Source of the DNA: Thermotogota bacterium
Lineage (GTDB): Bacteria > Thermotogota > Thermotogae > Thermotogales > DSM-5069
Direction of reading: 5' to 3'
Length of the DNA stretch: 64,000 nt
Assembly: GCA_029551145.1 (NCBI GenBank)
Contig: JAKPGA010000004.1
Coordinates: forward strand, 96,070-160,069
Shown here: positions 8,249 to 18,039 of the stretch, in pieces
Position numbering within the stretch: the first letter of the stretch is position 1
Layout of the letters: the number at the start of each line of letters is the position of its first letter
The notes under the pieces: model-generated
Databases searched by the model: none
The model's input: only the letters and a program-made list of their open reading frames with translations
Told to the model about the DNA's origin: nothing
Made by a program: the position numbers and the translations under genes

Positions 8249-9609
8249 GTTTTTCTGTGCACCTTGGCACAGTACATAGCCCTGTCGGCGTTGCGCAGGA
8301 TCTTTTCAAAATCATCTCCGTCTTTGGGATATTCTGCTATACCAACATTGGCTGAGATTTGAAACTCATTGTCATCAATGTTTATGGGAGCTTCGATCTG
8401 TCTAATCATTCTTTTGACAAACTCTACAGCATTGTTGGCTGAAGTCCCAGACAGCACAAAGACGAATTCATCTCCGCCAATCCTTGCGACAAAATCACTC
8501 TTCCTTGCACTTTTCTTCAATCTACCTGCTATCTGACGTAAAAGCTTATCACCAGTCTCGTGACCAAAGTTGTCATTTATTCTTTTGAAATTCAACAGGT
8601 CCAGATAAAGGACACTCACGGGTTTACACTGCCTTTTTGAAAAGGCGAGAATCCTTTCAGCTTCTTCCTGCAAAAATCGTCTGTTTGCCAGCCCGGTGAG
8701 AGGATCATGATAAGAGAGAAAGCGCATCTGTTCAGCTTGTTTTCTAATCTGTTCTTCCAGATTCAATCTCTCAAAGATTATTCCCATGTGCAAGGCAAAG
8801 AGCCTTGCGGCCTCGATTGATTCTTCGTTAAAGGCATCTGGATCATCAAAGTTATCGAGATTGATAAAACCCACTGTCTCTTCTCTTATTAGAACTGGTA
8901 TGGTCATCATGACTTTGATCTGATCTATCTTTCCTGTGGAGTAAAGCGCATCTTTTCTCTCTTTATCAAGTTTTTCATTGATCGAAAAATCTCTTACCAA
9001 CATCACATCTCTTGTTTCTCCCTGCACAAGCTCATTTCTGTGAAAGAAAACCCTTGAGAGTTTTGAAAGATCATACCCAACTGTCGCTTTGAAAACATAG
9101 ACGTCCTTCTCTTTCACAAGAGCGCTTCCAGCCTGTGCACCATAGACTGTTTCGACAGCCTTTTCAAGTAGAAATTGGTACAGGTTTTGAACATCATTGC
9201 GAAGCACATGTGCAACTACCTGAAGAATGGCCTCTTGGCATTTGTTTTTTCTTGTGAGCTTTTCTGTCAGTTGCTTCAGCTCAGTCACATCGGTCATCGA
9301 GATCAAAGATTTTTGAGTCCCAGGTATCATCTTAACCTGTACCAGAAGTTCTCTTTTGTTCTTTCGGTAATCTGTTATCGTGAGATAAAATCTCTCAGGA
9401 GCAGGCATTCTTGATTCATGGTAGTATTTTATTCTTTCAAGATCCTTCAAATCGACAAAGTTTGCCCAGTTTATCCTTTTCAATTCTTCCTTTGAAAGTC
9501 CCACCAATTCACACAGTGTTTGATTAGCCATATAGACTGTGAAGTTTTCATCTATGACTGCCATCGGAATAGCTACGGAATCGAGGAAAAAAGACAGCGC
9601 TTCTCCCAA
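8227..9609 (-). CDS. PAS-GAF-GGDEF diguanylate cyclase
   Basis: A predicted c-di-GMP synthase with three domains in order: a PAS domain at about residues 1-115, a GAF-type sensor at about 140-285, and a GGDEF domain from about 300 to the end. The active-site GGDEF is intact near residues 378-382 and is preceded by the substrate-binding block DLLNFKRINDNFGHETGD; no degenerate residue was noticed. There is no membrane segment, so it senses an intracellular signal. The TTG start at 9609 has no strong ribosome site and is the least certain part. It lies 24 nt downstream of pyk on the same strand. Confidence 0.9.
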   Translation of the reverse strand: MGEALSFFLDSVAIPMAVIDENFTVYMANQTLCELVGLSKEELKRINWANFVDLKDLERIKYYHESRMPAPERFYLTITDYRKNKRELLVQVKMIPGTQKSLISMTDVTELKQLTEKLTRKNKCQEAILQVVAHVLRNDVQNLYQFLLEKAVETVYGAQAGSALVKEKDVYVFKATVGYDLSKLSRVFFHRNELVQGETRDVMLVRDFSINEKLDKERKDALYSTGKIDQIKVMMTIPVLIREETVGFINLDNFDDPDAFNEESIEAARLFALHMGIIFERLNLEEQIRKQAEQMRFLSYHDPLTGLANRRFLQEEAERILAFSKRQCKPVSVLYLDLLNFKRINDNFGHETGDKLLRQIAGRLKKSARKSDFVARIGGDEFVFVLSGTSANNAVEFVKRMIRQIEAPINIDDNEFQISANVGIAEYPKDGDDFEKILRNADRAMYCAKVHRKTYCIFES

Positions 9610-9633
9610 AATCTGTTCCGTTCATGATCACCC

Positions 9634-11052
9634 CTACTCGACAACATGAACCTTCAACATATTTGTCGTACCCACCACACCACACGGTGCACCCGAAGTC
9701 ACAACGACTACATCAGAACTCTCAACATATCCCAGAGATTTAACCTTTTCAACTGCCACGTGAATCATGATATCGGTTGAATGAACCTCTGGAACGAGTA
9801 TTGGAATGACTCCCCAAACTATTGAAAGTTGATTGAAGGTATCATGATCTGGTGTCGTAGCGATGATCGGGCAGAACGGCCTAAAATGAGACACCCTGCG
9901 TGCCGTGCTGCCAGAGGCAGTTGAGGTTATTATAGCCTTGGCTCCTATTTCTTCGGCAACGTAGTAACAGGACTTTGCTATCGCTTCTGAAGGGTCTTCG
10001 GTCTTCTCAAGGTATCTCTCGGAAAAGATCGTCTTGAATTCTCTCAAATGTTGCTCGGCGTTCTCAACGATCCTGCTTGCCATTTCAACAACCTGGATCG
10101 GGTACTTACCCACAGCTGTCTCAGAGGTGAACAAGAGCGCATCTACTGTATCGAACACGGCACTTGCCACATCTATCACCTCTGCCCTTGTGGGAAGATG
10201 GCTTTCCACCATTGACCCAAGAACCTGTGTGGCCACGATAACCGGTACCCTGTACTTAGAGGCTGCCTGTATGACCTTTTTCTGAATCACAGGTAGTTCC
10301 TCTAAGGAAGTCTCCACCGCCAGATCCCCTCTTGCTATTATCACACCATCGCTGTTTCCGCAAATCTGGTCGATATCTTGAGTCGCTTTCTTGGTCTCTA
10401 TCTTCACCAGTATTCCGGCATCTGGATCGATTGATTCGATCATCTTTCGTGCGTCTTTTACATCCTTTGAGCTCTTTACAAAAGACAGACAGAAGAAGTC
10501 AATTCCTATCCTTCCACATTCAGAAATGATTCTTCTGTCTTCTTCAGTCAGAGCGGGAATGGAGAGATCTGATTCTGGAAAATTCACACCGAGGTTTTCT
10601 TTTATGACTCCCGGGATCTCAACAAGACATTCAATCTTTTTCCCAGCGATCTTAGTTACTCTTAATCTTATCTTACCATCATCGATCAATATGGGATCGT
10701 CAACCTTGACCTCCTGTGTGAGTTTTGGATAGTCGATACTGATCAGACCCTTTGTGGAAGGAATCTTTTCTGTTGTAATTGTTATCTTTTCCTGCTCAGA
10801 GAGCTCGATGAACTCCTCCTTTTGTTCACCCGTTCTGAGTTTGGCACCTGGTAGATCCACGATGATCGCCACCGGCAGGTTCATATCTTCTTTGATCTCC
10901 TTTATGGTGCCTACGAGTTCCTTGATTTTCTCCGTACCGTAATGAACAGCGCTGAGTCTGAACCCATTTACACCAATCTCCAAGAGCTGTCTTAACACTG
11001 AAGGATCTTCAGTCTTTGGACCTACTGTGCATATCATCTTTGTCCTTCGCAT
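9634..11052 (-). CDS. pyk: Pyruvate kinase (divergent active-site motifs)
   Basis: Catalyses phosphoenolpyruvate + ADP to pyruvate + ATP, the last step of glycolysis. Family landmarks include MICTVGPKTEDP at the N terminus, VKIETKKA with the catalytic Lys, ARGDLAVE, LPTRAEVIDVA and the C-terminal TSGAPCGVVGTTN. Several normally rigid positions differ: the FRxNxSHG loop reads FRLSAVHYG, the LDTKGPEIRTG loop reads VDLPGAKLRTG, ATQMLESM reads ATQVLGSM and SGETA reads TSETA. Those loops hold K+ and Mg2+ ligands in characterised enzymes. ATG 11052 is preferred over 11055 for spacing from GAGGTG. It follows pfkA by about 9 nt, the usual Thermotoga pfk-pyk pair. Confidence 0.92.
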   Translation of the reverse strand: MRRTKMICTVGPKTEDPSVLRQLLEIGVNGFRLSAVHYGTEKIKELVGTIKEIKEDMNLPVAIIVDLPGAKLRTGEQKEEFIELSEQEKITITTEKIPSTKGLISIDYPKLTQEVKVDDPILIDDGKIRLRVTKIAGKKIECLVEIPGVIKENLGVNFPESDLSIPALTEEDRRIISECGRIGIDFFCLSFVKSSKDVKDARKMIESIDPDAGILVKIETKKATQDIDQICGNSDGVIIARGDLAVETSLEELPVIQKKVIQAASKYRVPVIVATQVLGSMVESHLPTRAEVIDVASAVFDTVDALLFTSETAVGKYPIQVVEMASRIVENAEQHLREFKTIFSERYLEKTEDPSEAIAKSCYYVAEEIGAKAIITSTASGSTARRVSHFRPFCPIIATTPDHDTFNQLSIVWGVIPILVPEVHSTDIMIHVAVEKVKSLGYVESSDVVVVTSGAPCGVVGTTNMLKVHVVE

Positions 11053-11061
11053 CATTTCACC

Positions 11062-12021
11062 TCAGGAAAGAAGGTGTGCCAGTTGATACAATGACATGTC
11101 CAGCGTCTTTTTCTCTTCGAGTACTTCTTCGATAGGTACAGCCACGATTTTTCCAGACTGCAATGCCATCATTACGCATTTCTTGTTTTCCAAAAGAGCC
11201 CTCACCGCCTCTGCGCCCATTCTGGTCGCCAGAATTCTGTCGAACGCCGTTGGACTTCCTCCTCGCTGTATGTGTCCAAGTATAGACACTCGTGTCTCGT
11301 AACCTATTCTGTCCTGAAGATGCTTGGCAACATTGAGTGCACCTCCAGCACCTTCGGCAACCACTATGATACAGTTTATCTTTCCCCTCTTTCTCTCTTC
11401 AAACAACCTTGCAGTCAGTTTGTCCCAGTCTACGGGTATCTCGGGCACTATTGCGGCTTCGGACCCAGTCGCAAGCGCCGCGCTGAGGGCAATGTAACCT
11501 GAAGATCTTCCCATCACTTCAACGATAAAAGCCCGTTCGTGCGATGTAGCGGTGTCCTTCAATTTCTGAATGGCTTCGACTACGGTGTTCAAACAGGTGT
11601 CCACACCAACGCACATATCGGTTCTTGATATATCGTTGTCTATGGTACCAGGTATCCCGACAACGGGAATTTTGTGCTCTTCATGCAAGAACTTTGCACC
11701 GGTCAGGCTCCCTTCTCCACCAATGACAACAAGGCCCTCTATGCCAAAGGCCTTCAGTTGTTCGGCGGCCTTTGCCCTGCCTTCTTTTGTGTAGAATTCA
11801 CCACATCTACTGGTTCTTAGGATTGTTCCGCCCCTTTCCATTATTCCTGCGACATTGGGAAAATTCATCTCTCTGAAAGCACCGTCTATCAACCCGCAAT
11901 ATCCTCTTTCTATCCCAATCACTCTCAAAGAATTTCTCACACCAAATCTCACTATAGCCCTGATAGCCGCATTCATTCCAGGTGAATCTCCACCACTGGT
12001 CAACACACCAATAGTTTTCAT
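11062..12021 (-). CDS. pfkA: ATP-dependent 6-phosphofructokinase
   Basis: Phosphorylates fructose 6-phosphate to fructose 1,6-bisphosphate. The 319-aa protein has the ATP-type signature: [13 protein letters not shown] at the N terminus, GGEGSLTG (Gly after the acidic residue indicates ATP rather than PPi use), the catalytic GTIDNDI, the EVMGRSSGY block and [12 protein letters not shown]. The acidic residue of the second motif is Glu rather than Asp. An AGGAGGTG site precedes the ATG. It heads the pfkA-pyk-(GGDEF) run. Confidence 0.96.
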   Translation of the reverse strand: MKTIGVLTSGGDSPGMNAAIRAIVRFGVRNSLRVIGIERGYCGLIDGAFREMNFPNVAGIMERGGTILRTSRCGEFYTKEGRAKAAEQLKAFGIEGLVVIGGEGSLTGAKFLHEEHKIPVVGIPGTIDNDISRTDMCVGVDTCLNTVVEAIQKLKDTATSHERAFIVEVMGRSSGYIALSAALATGSEAAIVPEIPVDWDKLTARLFEERKRGKINCIIVVAEGAGGALNVAKHLQDRIGYETRVSILGHIQRGGSPTAFDRILATRMGAEAVRALLENKKCVMMALQSGKIVAVPIEEVLEEKKTLDMSLYQLAHLLS

Positions 12022-12060
12022 TTTTCGCCACCTCCTGGTGTAAAATTGATACTGGATTGA

Positions 12061-12066
12061 TTATAC
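12061..12066 (-). promoter_or_regulatory. Candidate -10 box for pfkA
   Basis: A perfect TATAAT reads on the minus strand 40 nt upstream of the pfkA start. No good -35 box is found at 16-18 nt, so this is a candidate only. Confidence 0.35.
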
Positions 12067-12083
12067 AACGGGAGGAATTTTCC

Positions 12084-12308
12084 TTGTGGAAGGTTTTGAT
12101 ACAAGAGATCGATCTGGCAACCGCCAACATCATAAAATCTTTGCTTGAAGAAAACGGCATCGAAGTTTTGATCAAACCTGGGATCTTTGACCCAGTCATC
12201 TTTGGTCAAGGTGGGCTGGTTCAAATACTTGTGTTGCAAGATGATTTACAGAAGGCACAAGAGATAGTTAAGGAGGCGCTTGAAGGTGAAGAGAACTCCT
12301 CTGTATGA
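12084..12308 (+). CDS. DUF2007-type small protein
   Basis: A 74-aa soluble protein resembling the putative signal-transducing DUF2007 family (MWKVLIQEIDLATANIIKSL, then LEENGIEVLIK and a C-terminal ALEGEE). Such proteins have a small ferredoxin-like fold and unknown function. The TTG start at 12084 is 8 nt after a clear GGAGG; the longer TTG at 12057 would bury that site. Its 3' end overlaps gcvT by 23 nt, so translation of the two is probably coupled. Confidence 0.8.
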   Translation: MWKVLIQEIDLATANIIKSLLEENGIEVLIKPGIFDPVIFGQGGLVQILVLQDDLQKAQEIVKEALEGEENSSV

Positions 12309-13371
12309 AAATCACATCTCTTTAAAGGCGAAGATGGTTGATTTTGCTGGTTGGGAGATGCCACTTCAGTATGAAGGTATCACCAGCGAGGTAATGAGTG
12401 TCAGAAAAGCTATTGGGATCTTTGATGTCTCGCATATGGGTGAGATTGTCATCGAAGGTGATGACACAGTTAGGTTTGTTGATTATCTTCTCACCAACTC
12501 CTTTGGGTCTCTGAAAATTGGTCAGGTTATGTACACAACCATGTGTAATGAAAATGGTGGAATCATAGATGACTTACTCGCATACAGACTGGGCGAGAAT
12601 CGAGCTATGCTTGTTGTGAACGCTGCCAACACGGACAAGGATTTCAGATGGATTGTTGAAAGATCATCGGGTTTTGCCGTGAAAATCACCGATGTCTCGA
12701 TGGACTACGGGTTGATCGCGGTTCAGGGACCTTCAAGCGAAGAGTTCCTGAAAAGGTTTTCGGCGGATATAACCGGATTATCCTACTACACATTCGGCAG
12801 TTACACGATCTTCGGTAAGTTCTGCATCATTTCCAGGACCGGTTACACTGGCGAAGATGGCTTTGAAATCTACTGTAAATGGAAGGACACACCATTCATT
12901 TGGGAGGAACTTCTCGTGCGGGGGCAAGCCTTCGATCTCAAACCTGCAGGGCTTGGGGCAAGAGACGTTTGCAGGCTTGAGGCATCTTATATGCTCTACG
13001 GCAACGATATGGATGATCACACAACACCTTTGGAAGTAGGTCTTTCCTGGGTTGTAAAGTTCGAGAAAGATTTCGTGGGCAAGGAGAGTCTTTTGAAACA
13101 GAAAGAAGAAGGCTTGAAAAGAAGAATCAGGGGACTTGAAATCCTTGACAAGAGGATCGCACGACATGGTATGGAAGTTTTCAGAGAAGGTCAAAAGATA
13201 GGCACCATCACAAGTGGAACATTCTCGCCAACACTGGGCAAGTCGATCGCACTGGCAATGATGGACAATCAGGTGAAAATCTCAGATGAGGTTGAAGTCG
13301 ATATCAGAGGAACAAAGGTGAAAGCAAAGGTTGTGAAGTTACCTTTCTATAGAGGTTCGGTCAAAAGTTGA
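12286..13371 (+). CDS. gcvT: Glycine cleavage system T protein (aminomethyltransferase)
   Basis: GcvT releases ammonia from the aminomethyl-lipoyl arm of GcvH and passes the one-carbon unit to tetrahydrofolate. The 361-aa sequence carries FAGWEMPLQYEG near the start, DVSHMGE, the SRTGYTGEDGFEIY block and LGARDVCRLEASYMLYG, and ends KPFYRGSV-like. GTG 12286 is chosen: AGGAGG is 9 nt upstream and the product then begins MKRTPLYENH, like the T. maritima protein. First core gene of a four-gene gcv operon. Confidence 0.97.
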   Translation: MKRTPLYENHISLKAKMVDFAGWEMPLQYEGITSEVMSVRKAIGIFDVSHMGEIVIEGDDTVRFVDYLLTNSFGSLKIGQVMYTTMCNENGGIIDDLLAYRLGENRAMLVVNAANTDKDFRWIVERSSGFAVKITDVSMDYGLIAVQGPSSEEFLKRFSADITGLSYYTFGSYTIFGKFCIISRTGYTGEDGFEIYCKWKDTPFIWEELLVRGQAFDLKPAGLGARDVCRLEASYMLYGNDMDDHTTPLEVGLSWVVKFEKDFVGKESLLKQKEEGLKRRIRGLEILDKRIARHGMEVFREGQKIGTITSGTFSPTLGKSIALAMMDNQVKISDEVEVDIRGTKVKAKVVKLPFYRGSVKS

Positions 13372-13384
13372 TCAGGAGGTGTAG

Positions 13385-13759
13385 ATGATGAAAAAGTATG
13401 CAAAGACTCACGAGTGGGTTCAAGTTGAAGGAAAAGTTGCAACGGTTGGTATTTCGAACTTTGCACAGGACAAACTTGGAGATGTGGTGTATGTTGATCT
13501 ACCACAGGTCGGCAAGGTCGTCAAAAAAGGAGAAACCCTTATGAGCATTGAATCTGTCAAGGCGGCAAGCGATGTGTATGCGCCTGTTAGTGGAAAGGTC
13601 TTGCAGGTCAATGAAAAGCTGAACGATCAACCAGAACTTGTGAACAAAGACCCAGAGGGTGAAGGTTGGCTTGTTAAGATCGAAATGACCAATCCCAATG
13701 AACTGAATGAACTGCTTGACGAGGGGGCGTACAAAAAGCACTGTGAGGAGGAAGAATGA
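13385..13759 (+). CDS. gcvH: Glycine cleavage system H protein
   Basis: GcvH is the lipoyl carrier that shuttles the aminomethyl group between P, T and L proteins. It has 124 aa with THEWV at the N terminus, LGDVVYVDLP, and the lipoylation lysine in the SIESVKAASDVYAP motif at about residue 60. A consensus AGGAGGTG precedes two consecutive ATGs. Lipoylation could be supplied by the LplA/LipM-type enzyme at 47413-48150. It overlaps gcvPA by 4 nt. Confidence 0.97.
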   Translation: MMKKYAKTHEWVQVEGKVATVGISNFAQDKLGDVVYVDLPQVGKVVKKGETLMSIESVKAASDVYAPVSGKVLQVNEKLNDQPELVNKDPEGEGWLVKIEMTNPNELNELLDEGAYKKHCEEEE

Positions 13760-15090
13760 TGCATCCATACATTCCTCATACTGATGAGGAAATTCAACAA
13801 ATGCTCCACGCAATTGGTGTGGAGCATATCGATGATTTGTACAAAGACGTTCCAATAACAGTCAAAGAATTGAAAATCCCAAAAGGTTTAGATGAATTCA
13901 CAGTTCTTTCTACTCTCGAATCGATCGCACAAAAAAACGCGGTGATAGAAAAAAAGAATATCTTCATGGGTGCAGGCATATATTCACATTACATTCCTCA
14001 GGTTGTGGAATCTGTAAGTTCAAGGCCTGAGTTTGTAACCGCGTATACGCCTTATCAAGCAGAGGTATCTCAGGGAACGCTTCAGGCACTCTTTGAATAC
14101 CAAACGATGATCTGTGAGCTGACAGGCATGGAAGTTGCGAACTCCTCAATGTATGACGGCGCTTCTGCACTTGCTGAAGCGATTTTAATGGCACACAGGA
14201 TAAATAACAAACACAAGGTTTTGATCAGTCAGGCAGTCCATCCGGAGTACATCCAGACCAGCCGTACTTACACTTGTGCTCAAAAGCTTTCCTTCCAGAT
14301 CGTGCCTCTAAACGGTTCTGGAATGACAGACACAGCGGTGTTGAAAAACTCCATAGATGATGATTCATGTGCTGTTGTGATACAGTACCCGAACTTCTTT
14401 GGGATCGTCGAAGATCTGAGAGCCATAAAAGAAGTTGCTAAGGATCTTGTCTTCATTGTGGTGGCAGAACCCTTTGCATTGACGGTACTCGAACCCCCCG
14501 CAACCTTTGGCGCAGACATCGTTGTTGGAGACGGACAACCACTGGGCATACCCATGAGCTATGGTGGGCCGACGGTGGGGTTTTTCGCAACGCTTGAAAA
14601 GCATGTACGCAAGATGCCCGGTAGATTGATAGGTGAAACAACAGATGTCGATGGCAACAAAGGCTATGTGATGATCCTGCAGACAAGAGAACAGCATATC
14701 AGAAGAGAAAAAGCCACATCGAACATCTGCACCAATCACGCATTGATGGCTGTGAGAAATGCGATTTTCATGGGCGTTCTTGGACCCAATGGCATGAAAG
14801 AGGTAGCTTATAAGAGCTATTCCAACGCACATTATCTTGCCGAGAGGATACAACAGAAAGGTTATAAATTGATCTTCGATGGGCCATTTTTCAATGAGTT
14901 CGCGGTGAGGATGACAGATGACTACGATTCAAAATGGAGAAAGATTTTTCAGCACGGTGTGCTCGCGCCACTTCCACTCGGTTGGTACTTTAATCAATAC
15001 AAAGATGGTGCTCTTGCTTGTGCAACGGAAGTGAATACTAAGGAAAGTATCGACAAGTTCGTGGAACTCCTGGGGCGTGATGGCATATGA
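13756..15090 (+). CDS. gcvPA: Glycine dehydrogenase (decarboxylating) subunit 1
   Basis: The N-terminal half of a split glycine decarboxylase (P protein). With GcvPB it decarboxylates glycine and loads the aminomethyl group on GcvH. The 444-aa sequence begins [13 protein letters not shown] and has the [20 protein letters not shown] block, [13 protein letters not shown] and [14 protein letters not shown], all typical of GcvPA. The ATG overlaps gcvH (ATGA), and gcvPB overlaps its own stop in the same way. Confidence 0.96.
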   Translation: MMHPYIPHTDEEIQQMLHAIGVEHIDDLYKDVPITVKELKIPKGLDEFTVLSTLESIAQKNAVIEKKNIFMGAGIYSHYIPQVVESVSSRPEFVTAYTPYQAEVSQGTLQALFEYQTMICELTGMEVANSSMYDGASALAEAILMAHRINNKHKVLISQAVHPEYIQTSRTYTCAQKLSFQIVPLNGSGMTDTAVLKNSIDDDSCAVVIQYPNFFGIVEDLRAIKEVAKDLVFIVVAEPFALTVLEPPATFGADIVVGDGQPLGIPMSYGGPTVGFFATLEKHVRKMPGRLIGETTDVDGNKGYVMILQTREQHIRREKATSNICTNHALMAVRNAIFMGVLGPNGMKEVAYKSYSNAHYLAERIQQKGYKLIFDGPFFNEFAVRMTDDYDSKWRKIFQHGVLAPLPLGWYFNQYKDGALACATEVNTKESIDKFVELLGRDGI

Positions 15091-16529
15091 CAATCTTCGA
15101 AAAATCGGTTACTGGCAGAAAGGCATTCAGATTTCCTGACACAGCCATTGAAAAAAGAGAATTTGATATCCCGAACCATCTATTGAGAAAAAAAGCACCA
15201 CAACTGCCTGAACTTTCTGAACCAGATGTGGTCAGACATTACACCGACCTTGCGAGCAAGAATTATTCTGTTGATAAAGGTTTCTACCCGTTGGGATCAT
15301 GTACGATGAAGTACAATCCCAAGATCAATGAATACACCGCAGCCCTGCGTGGTTTCAGCCAGATACACCCTTATCAACCTTGGGAATTCACTCAAGGTGC
15401 GCTCCAAATCATCTTTGAACTCAAAGAGTTTCTGTGCGAGATAACTGGAATGGATGATATGACACTGCAACCGGCCGCCGGTGCTCACGGAGAGCTAACA
15501 GGCATGCTGATAGCAAGGGCGTACCATCTGTCAAAGGGCGATTTCAAAAGGCACATCGCGCTCGTACCAGATTCAGCACACGGCACAAATCCGGCTTCTG
15601 CCGCCATGGCAGGTTTTGATGTGGTAGAACTCAAATCGACCGAAGATGGATTGATCGATCTTGCAGAGCTGAAAAAGAATCTGAGCGACGAAGTTGCGGT
15701 TTTGATGCTCACCAATCCCAACACACTCGGTCTTTTTGAAAAAGATATCACCGAAATCGCCAAGATGGTGCACGACGCAGGTGCATTGCTCTACTATGAC
15801 GGTGCGAACCTGAACGCCATCATGGGTAGGGTGAGGCCCGGTGATATGGGTTTTGATATAGTTCATCTCAATCTGCACAAAACCTTTTCGGCACCGCACG
15901 GAATGGGTGGACCTGGAAGTGGCCCCGTTGGTGTGAAGTCATTCTTGGCGGAGTTTCTGCCAATACCTGTGATCAGAAAAGCTGACGACAAATACTACCC
16001 CGATTTCAATCTTCCAAAGAGTATAGGCAGGGTGAGAAGCTTTTACGGCAACTTTCTGGTGATGGTTAAGGCTTACACGTATATACTCACGATGGGAAGA
16101 GATGGTTTGACTCACGCCTCTCGCATGGCTGTGCTCAACGCGAATTATCTGAGAACTCTGATCTCAAGGTTTTTGAACATAGCATCACCAAGAACGTGCA
16201 TGCACGAATTTGTAGTCGACGGCAGTGAATTTGTAAGGCAAACAGGTGTAAAAGTTTTGGACGTGGCAAAAAGATTGCTCGACTACGGTGTACATGCCCC
16301 GACGGTGTATTTTCCTTTGATAGTTCACGAAGCTATGATGATCGAACCAACCGAAACCGAAAGTAAGGATACCTTGGACATGTTCTCAAAGATCTTAAAG
16401 CAGATCGTAGAAGAGGCAAGGACAAAACCAGATATAGTTAAGAATGCTCCATATAAGACACCTGTTAGAAGGCTCGATGATGTCACGGCAACAAAAAAGC
16501 CTGTTTACAGGTTCAAGAGACAAGGCTGA
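15087..16529 (+). CDS. gcvPB: Glycine dehydrogenase (decarboxylating) subunit 2
   Basis: The PLP-binding C-terminal half of the split P protein, 480 aa. The Schiff-base lysine lies in [20 protein letters not shown] near residues 265-284; other family blocks are [25 protein letters not shown] and [12 protein letters not shown]. It is the last gene of the gcv operon, with a strong intrinsic terminator 18 nt past the stop. Confidence 0.96.
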   Translation: MTIFEKSVTGRKAFRFPDTAIEKREFDIPNHLLRKKAPQLPELSEPDVVRHYTDLASKNYSVDKGFYPLGSCTMKYNPKINEYTAALRGFSQIHPYQPWEFTQGALQIIFELKEFLCEITGMDDMTLQPAAGAHGELTGMLIARAYHLSKGDFKRHIALVPDSAHGTNPASAAMAGFDVVELKSTEDGLIDLAELKKNLSDEVAVLMLTNPNTLGLFEKDITEIAKMVHDAGALLYYDGANLNAIMGRVRPGDMGFDIVHLNLHKTFSAPHGMGGPGSGPVGVKSFLAEFLPIPVIRKADDKYYPDFNLPKSIGRVRSFYGNFLVMVKAYTYILTMGRDGLTHASRMAVLNANYLRTLISRFLNIASPRTCMHEFVVDGSEFVRQTGVKVLDVAKRLLDYGVHAPTVYFPLIVHEAMMIEPTETESKDTLDMFSKILKQIVEEARTKPDIVKNAPYKTPVRRLDDVTATKKPVYRFKRQG

Positions 16530-16547
16530 TGAGTCTTGCAAAAAAAC

Positions 16548-16585
16548 AGGGGGCTTGTAGCCCCCTTTATTTGTCGTTATTTTTT
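16548..16585 (+). terminator. Intrinsic terminator of the gcv operon
   Basis: A perfect 8-bp stem AGGGGGCT/AGCCCCCT with a TGT loop, followed by T-rich sequence (TTATTTG, then TATTTTT). It separates gcvPB from the convergent lipoprotein gene and could act weakly on that side too. Confidence 0.9.
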
Positions 16586-17954
16586 ATTGTTGAGGTGCGG
16601 AGATTCTGTAAAGATCTGTGACGAAATCCACGCGGTTTATCAACTCTGGCTGGTCATCCACATCGAAGATGTAAAGACCGTCATTTGCAGAAACATAGGC
16701 GTACAAACCGTTGGTGTAGGCTCTGATTATCACGTCTTTCGCATAACTTGTGTTCGTCCACTCAGTGCAGGTTGAGATCTCTGTCTTCTCTAAGTTGCCT
16801 ACCAGATCATCAAGATCAAAGCTCACAATACCGCTGTTTCCCGCTGCAACAAAGACTCTATCTTCATGGACCGTTATACCTGCGAAATCCTCTGACAGTT
16901 TTCCAAGCTCCACGCTGGTCGCGTACGGCGTCAGGTCATCGTATGCCTCCAAATAAAGAGAGTTAGAACTTGAGCCAACCAAGAGTACGTAGTTATCTTT
17001 GAGCACCATGTCCAGCGGGGTATAATTCAGTGTAGTCTTACCCTCGACATTCAAAGCACCATCGGTTCCGAGTTTCAACTTGACCAACGTCGGCAAATTG
17101 TTTTGTGAACCTGCCAGATAGATCATGTTGTTTGATCCAATCGCTATCGCGTTCACCGACTTCAAACCACTGTAGGGGGTACTTGATCCGGTGCCGATGT
17201 TGTAAGCAAAGGTTCTGTCGTTGCTTGCAACAATCAGGTAGTTTGAGCCACTGAAGGTACCTGCTTTAATTCTTCTGGCATACGCGGGATAACTACCGAA
17301 GGACGAGATGACCTTCGTCTGTGGGTCTTTTCCCGATAGATAATTTGCCAGGTTTGCACACACGATATTACCTGAATAATCGATCATGTAAGCCCATTCA
17401 CCAAAAACGACAATCTCTTTTGTGCTTGTGATTTGCTCTTTAAAGAATGATGGATAATCTATTTCGTTAGGTCTCGTGACATCGTATATCAGAAGACCAT
17501 TTGATGCACCGGCGACGTACAAAAAGTCCCACACATTTACAGGTCTTGTGAATGGCGATATGGAAAACTTGTAAACCTTGCTGGAGCTACTCAGGTTCTT
17601 TGGATCTTTTGCAACGATCTTCCATTGATAACTCTTGCCGGGCTCCAGACTCACCACATATTGGGTTTCCTTTATCCCTTCCTTATAGAGCGAAAGACTT
17701 TGGCTCTGTTCGGCAAGATACAGATCATATGTCAGAGTGTCTCCGTCAGGATCAGAGCAACTCCACTTGAAGGTAACATAGACGGTGTTCAGGATAGTAT
17801 TATCCTGTGGTTGAATCAGCGTTGGTTCATTTGGAGCTTTGTTTGTCGGTGTTTGACCCCCACCTCCAAACCATTCACCGATCCCTGCACACCCCTGCAG
17901 AAAGAGTAAAACTATGAGCAGGATCGCCGGCAAAACATACCATTTGTTTTTCAT
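16584..17954 (-). CDS. Lipoprotein with Fn3-like domain and beta-propeller (LVIVD-like) repeats
   Basis: A secreted, lipid-anchored protein of 456 aa. The signal peptide ends in a lipobox LQGC with the modified Cys at residue 22. Residues about 40-135 look like a fibronectin-III/Ig-like domain (DPDGDTLTYDLYLAE, then the SYQWKIVAKDP strand). The rest is made of repeating beta units of the type FLYVAGASNGLLIYDV, VFVAAGNSGIVSFDL and AYVSANDGLYIFDV, as in LVIVD-repeat beta-propellers. ATG 17954 is chosen after a GGGGGT site; an upstream in-frame start at 18008 would add residues before the signal peptide. The ligand is unknown. Confidence 0.82.
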   Translation of the reverse strand: MKNKWYVLPAILLIVLLFLQGCAGIGEWFGGGGQTPTNKAPNEPTLIQPQDNTILNTVYVTFKWSCSDPDGDTLTYDLYLAEQSQSLSLYKEGIKETQYVVSLEPGKSYQWKIVAKDPKNLSSSSKVYKFSISPFTRPVNVWDFLYVAGASNGLLIYDVTRPNEIDYPSFFKEQITSTKEIVVFGEWAYMIDYSGNIVCANLANYLSGKDPQTKVISSFGSYPAYARRIKAGTFSGSNYLIVASNDRTFAYNIGTGSSTPYSGLKSVNAIAIGSNNMIYLAGSQNNLPTLVKLKLGTDGALNVEGKTTLNYTPLDMVLKDNYVLLVGSSSNSLYLEAYDDLTPYATSVELGKLSEDFAGITVHEDRVFVAAGNSGIVSFDLDDLVGNLEKTEISTCTEWTNTSYAKDVIIRAYTNGLYAYVSANDGLYIFDVDDQPELINRVDFVTDLYRISAPQQ

Positions 17955-18039
17955 CTTCAAACCCCCTTTTGGCACAGTACACACCAATGACTGGTAAAAT
18001 TGTACCACAGGTGAATATTTTCAAGGAAGAGGTGTTCAA

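Noticed and set aside
12041..12069. A plus-strand promoter TTGATA / TTATAC for the DUF2007-gcv operon
   Set aside because: Spacing between the boxes is about 10 nt, too short for sigma-70.
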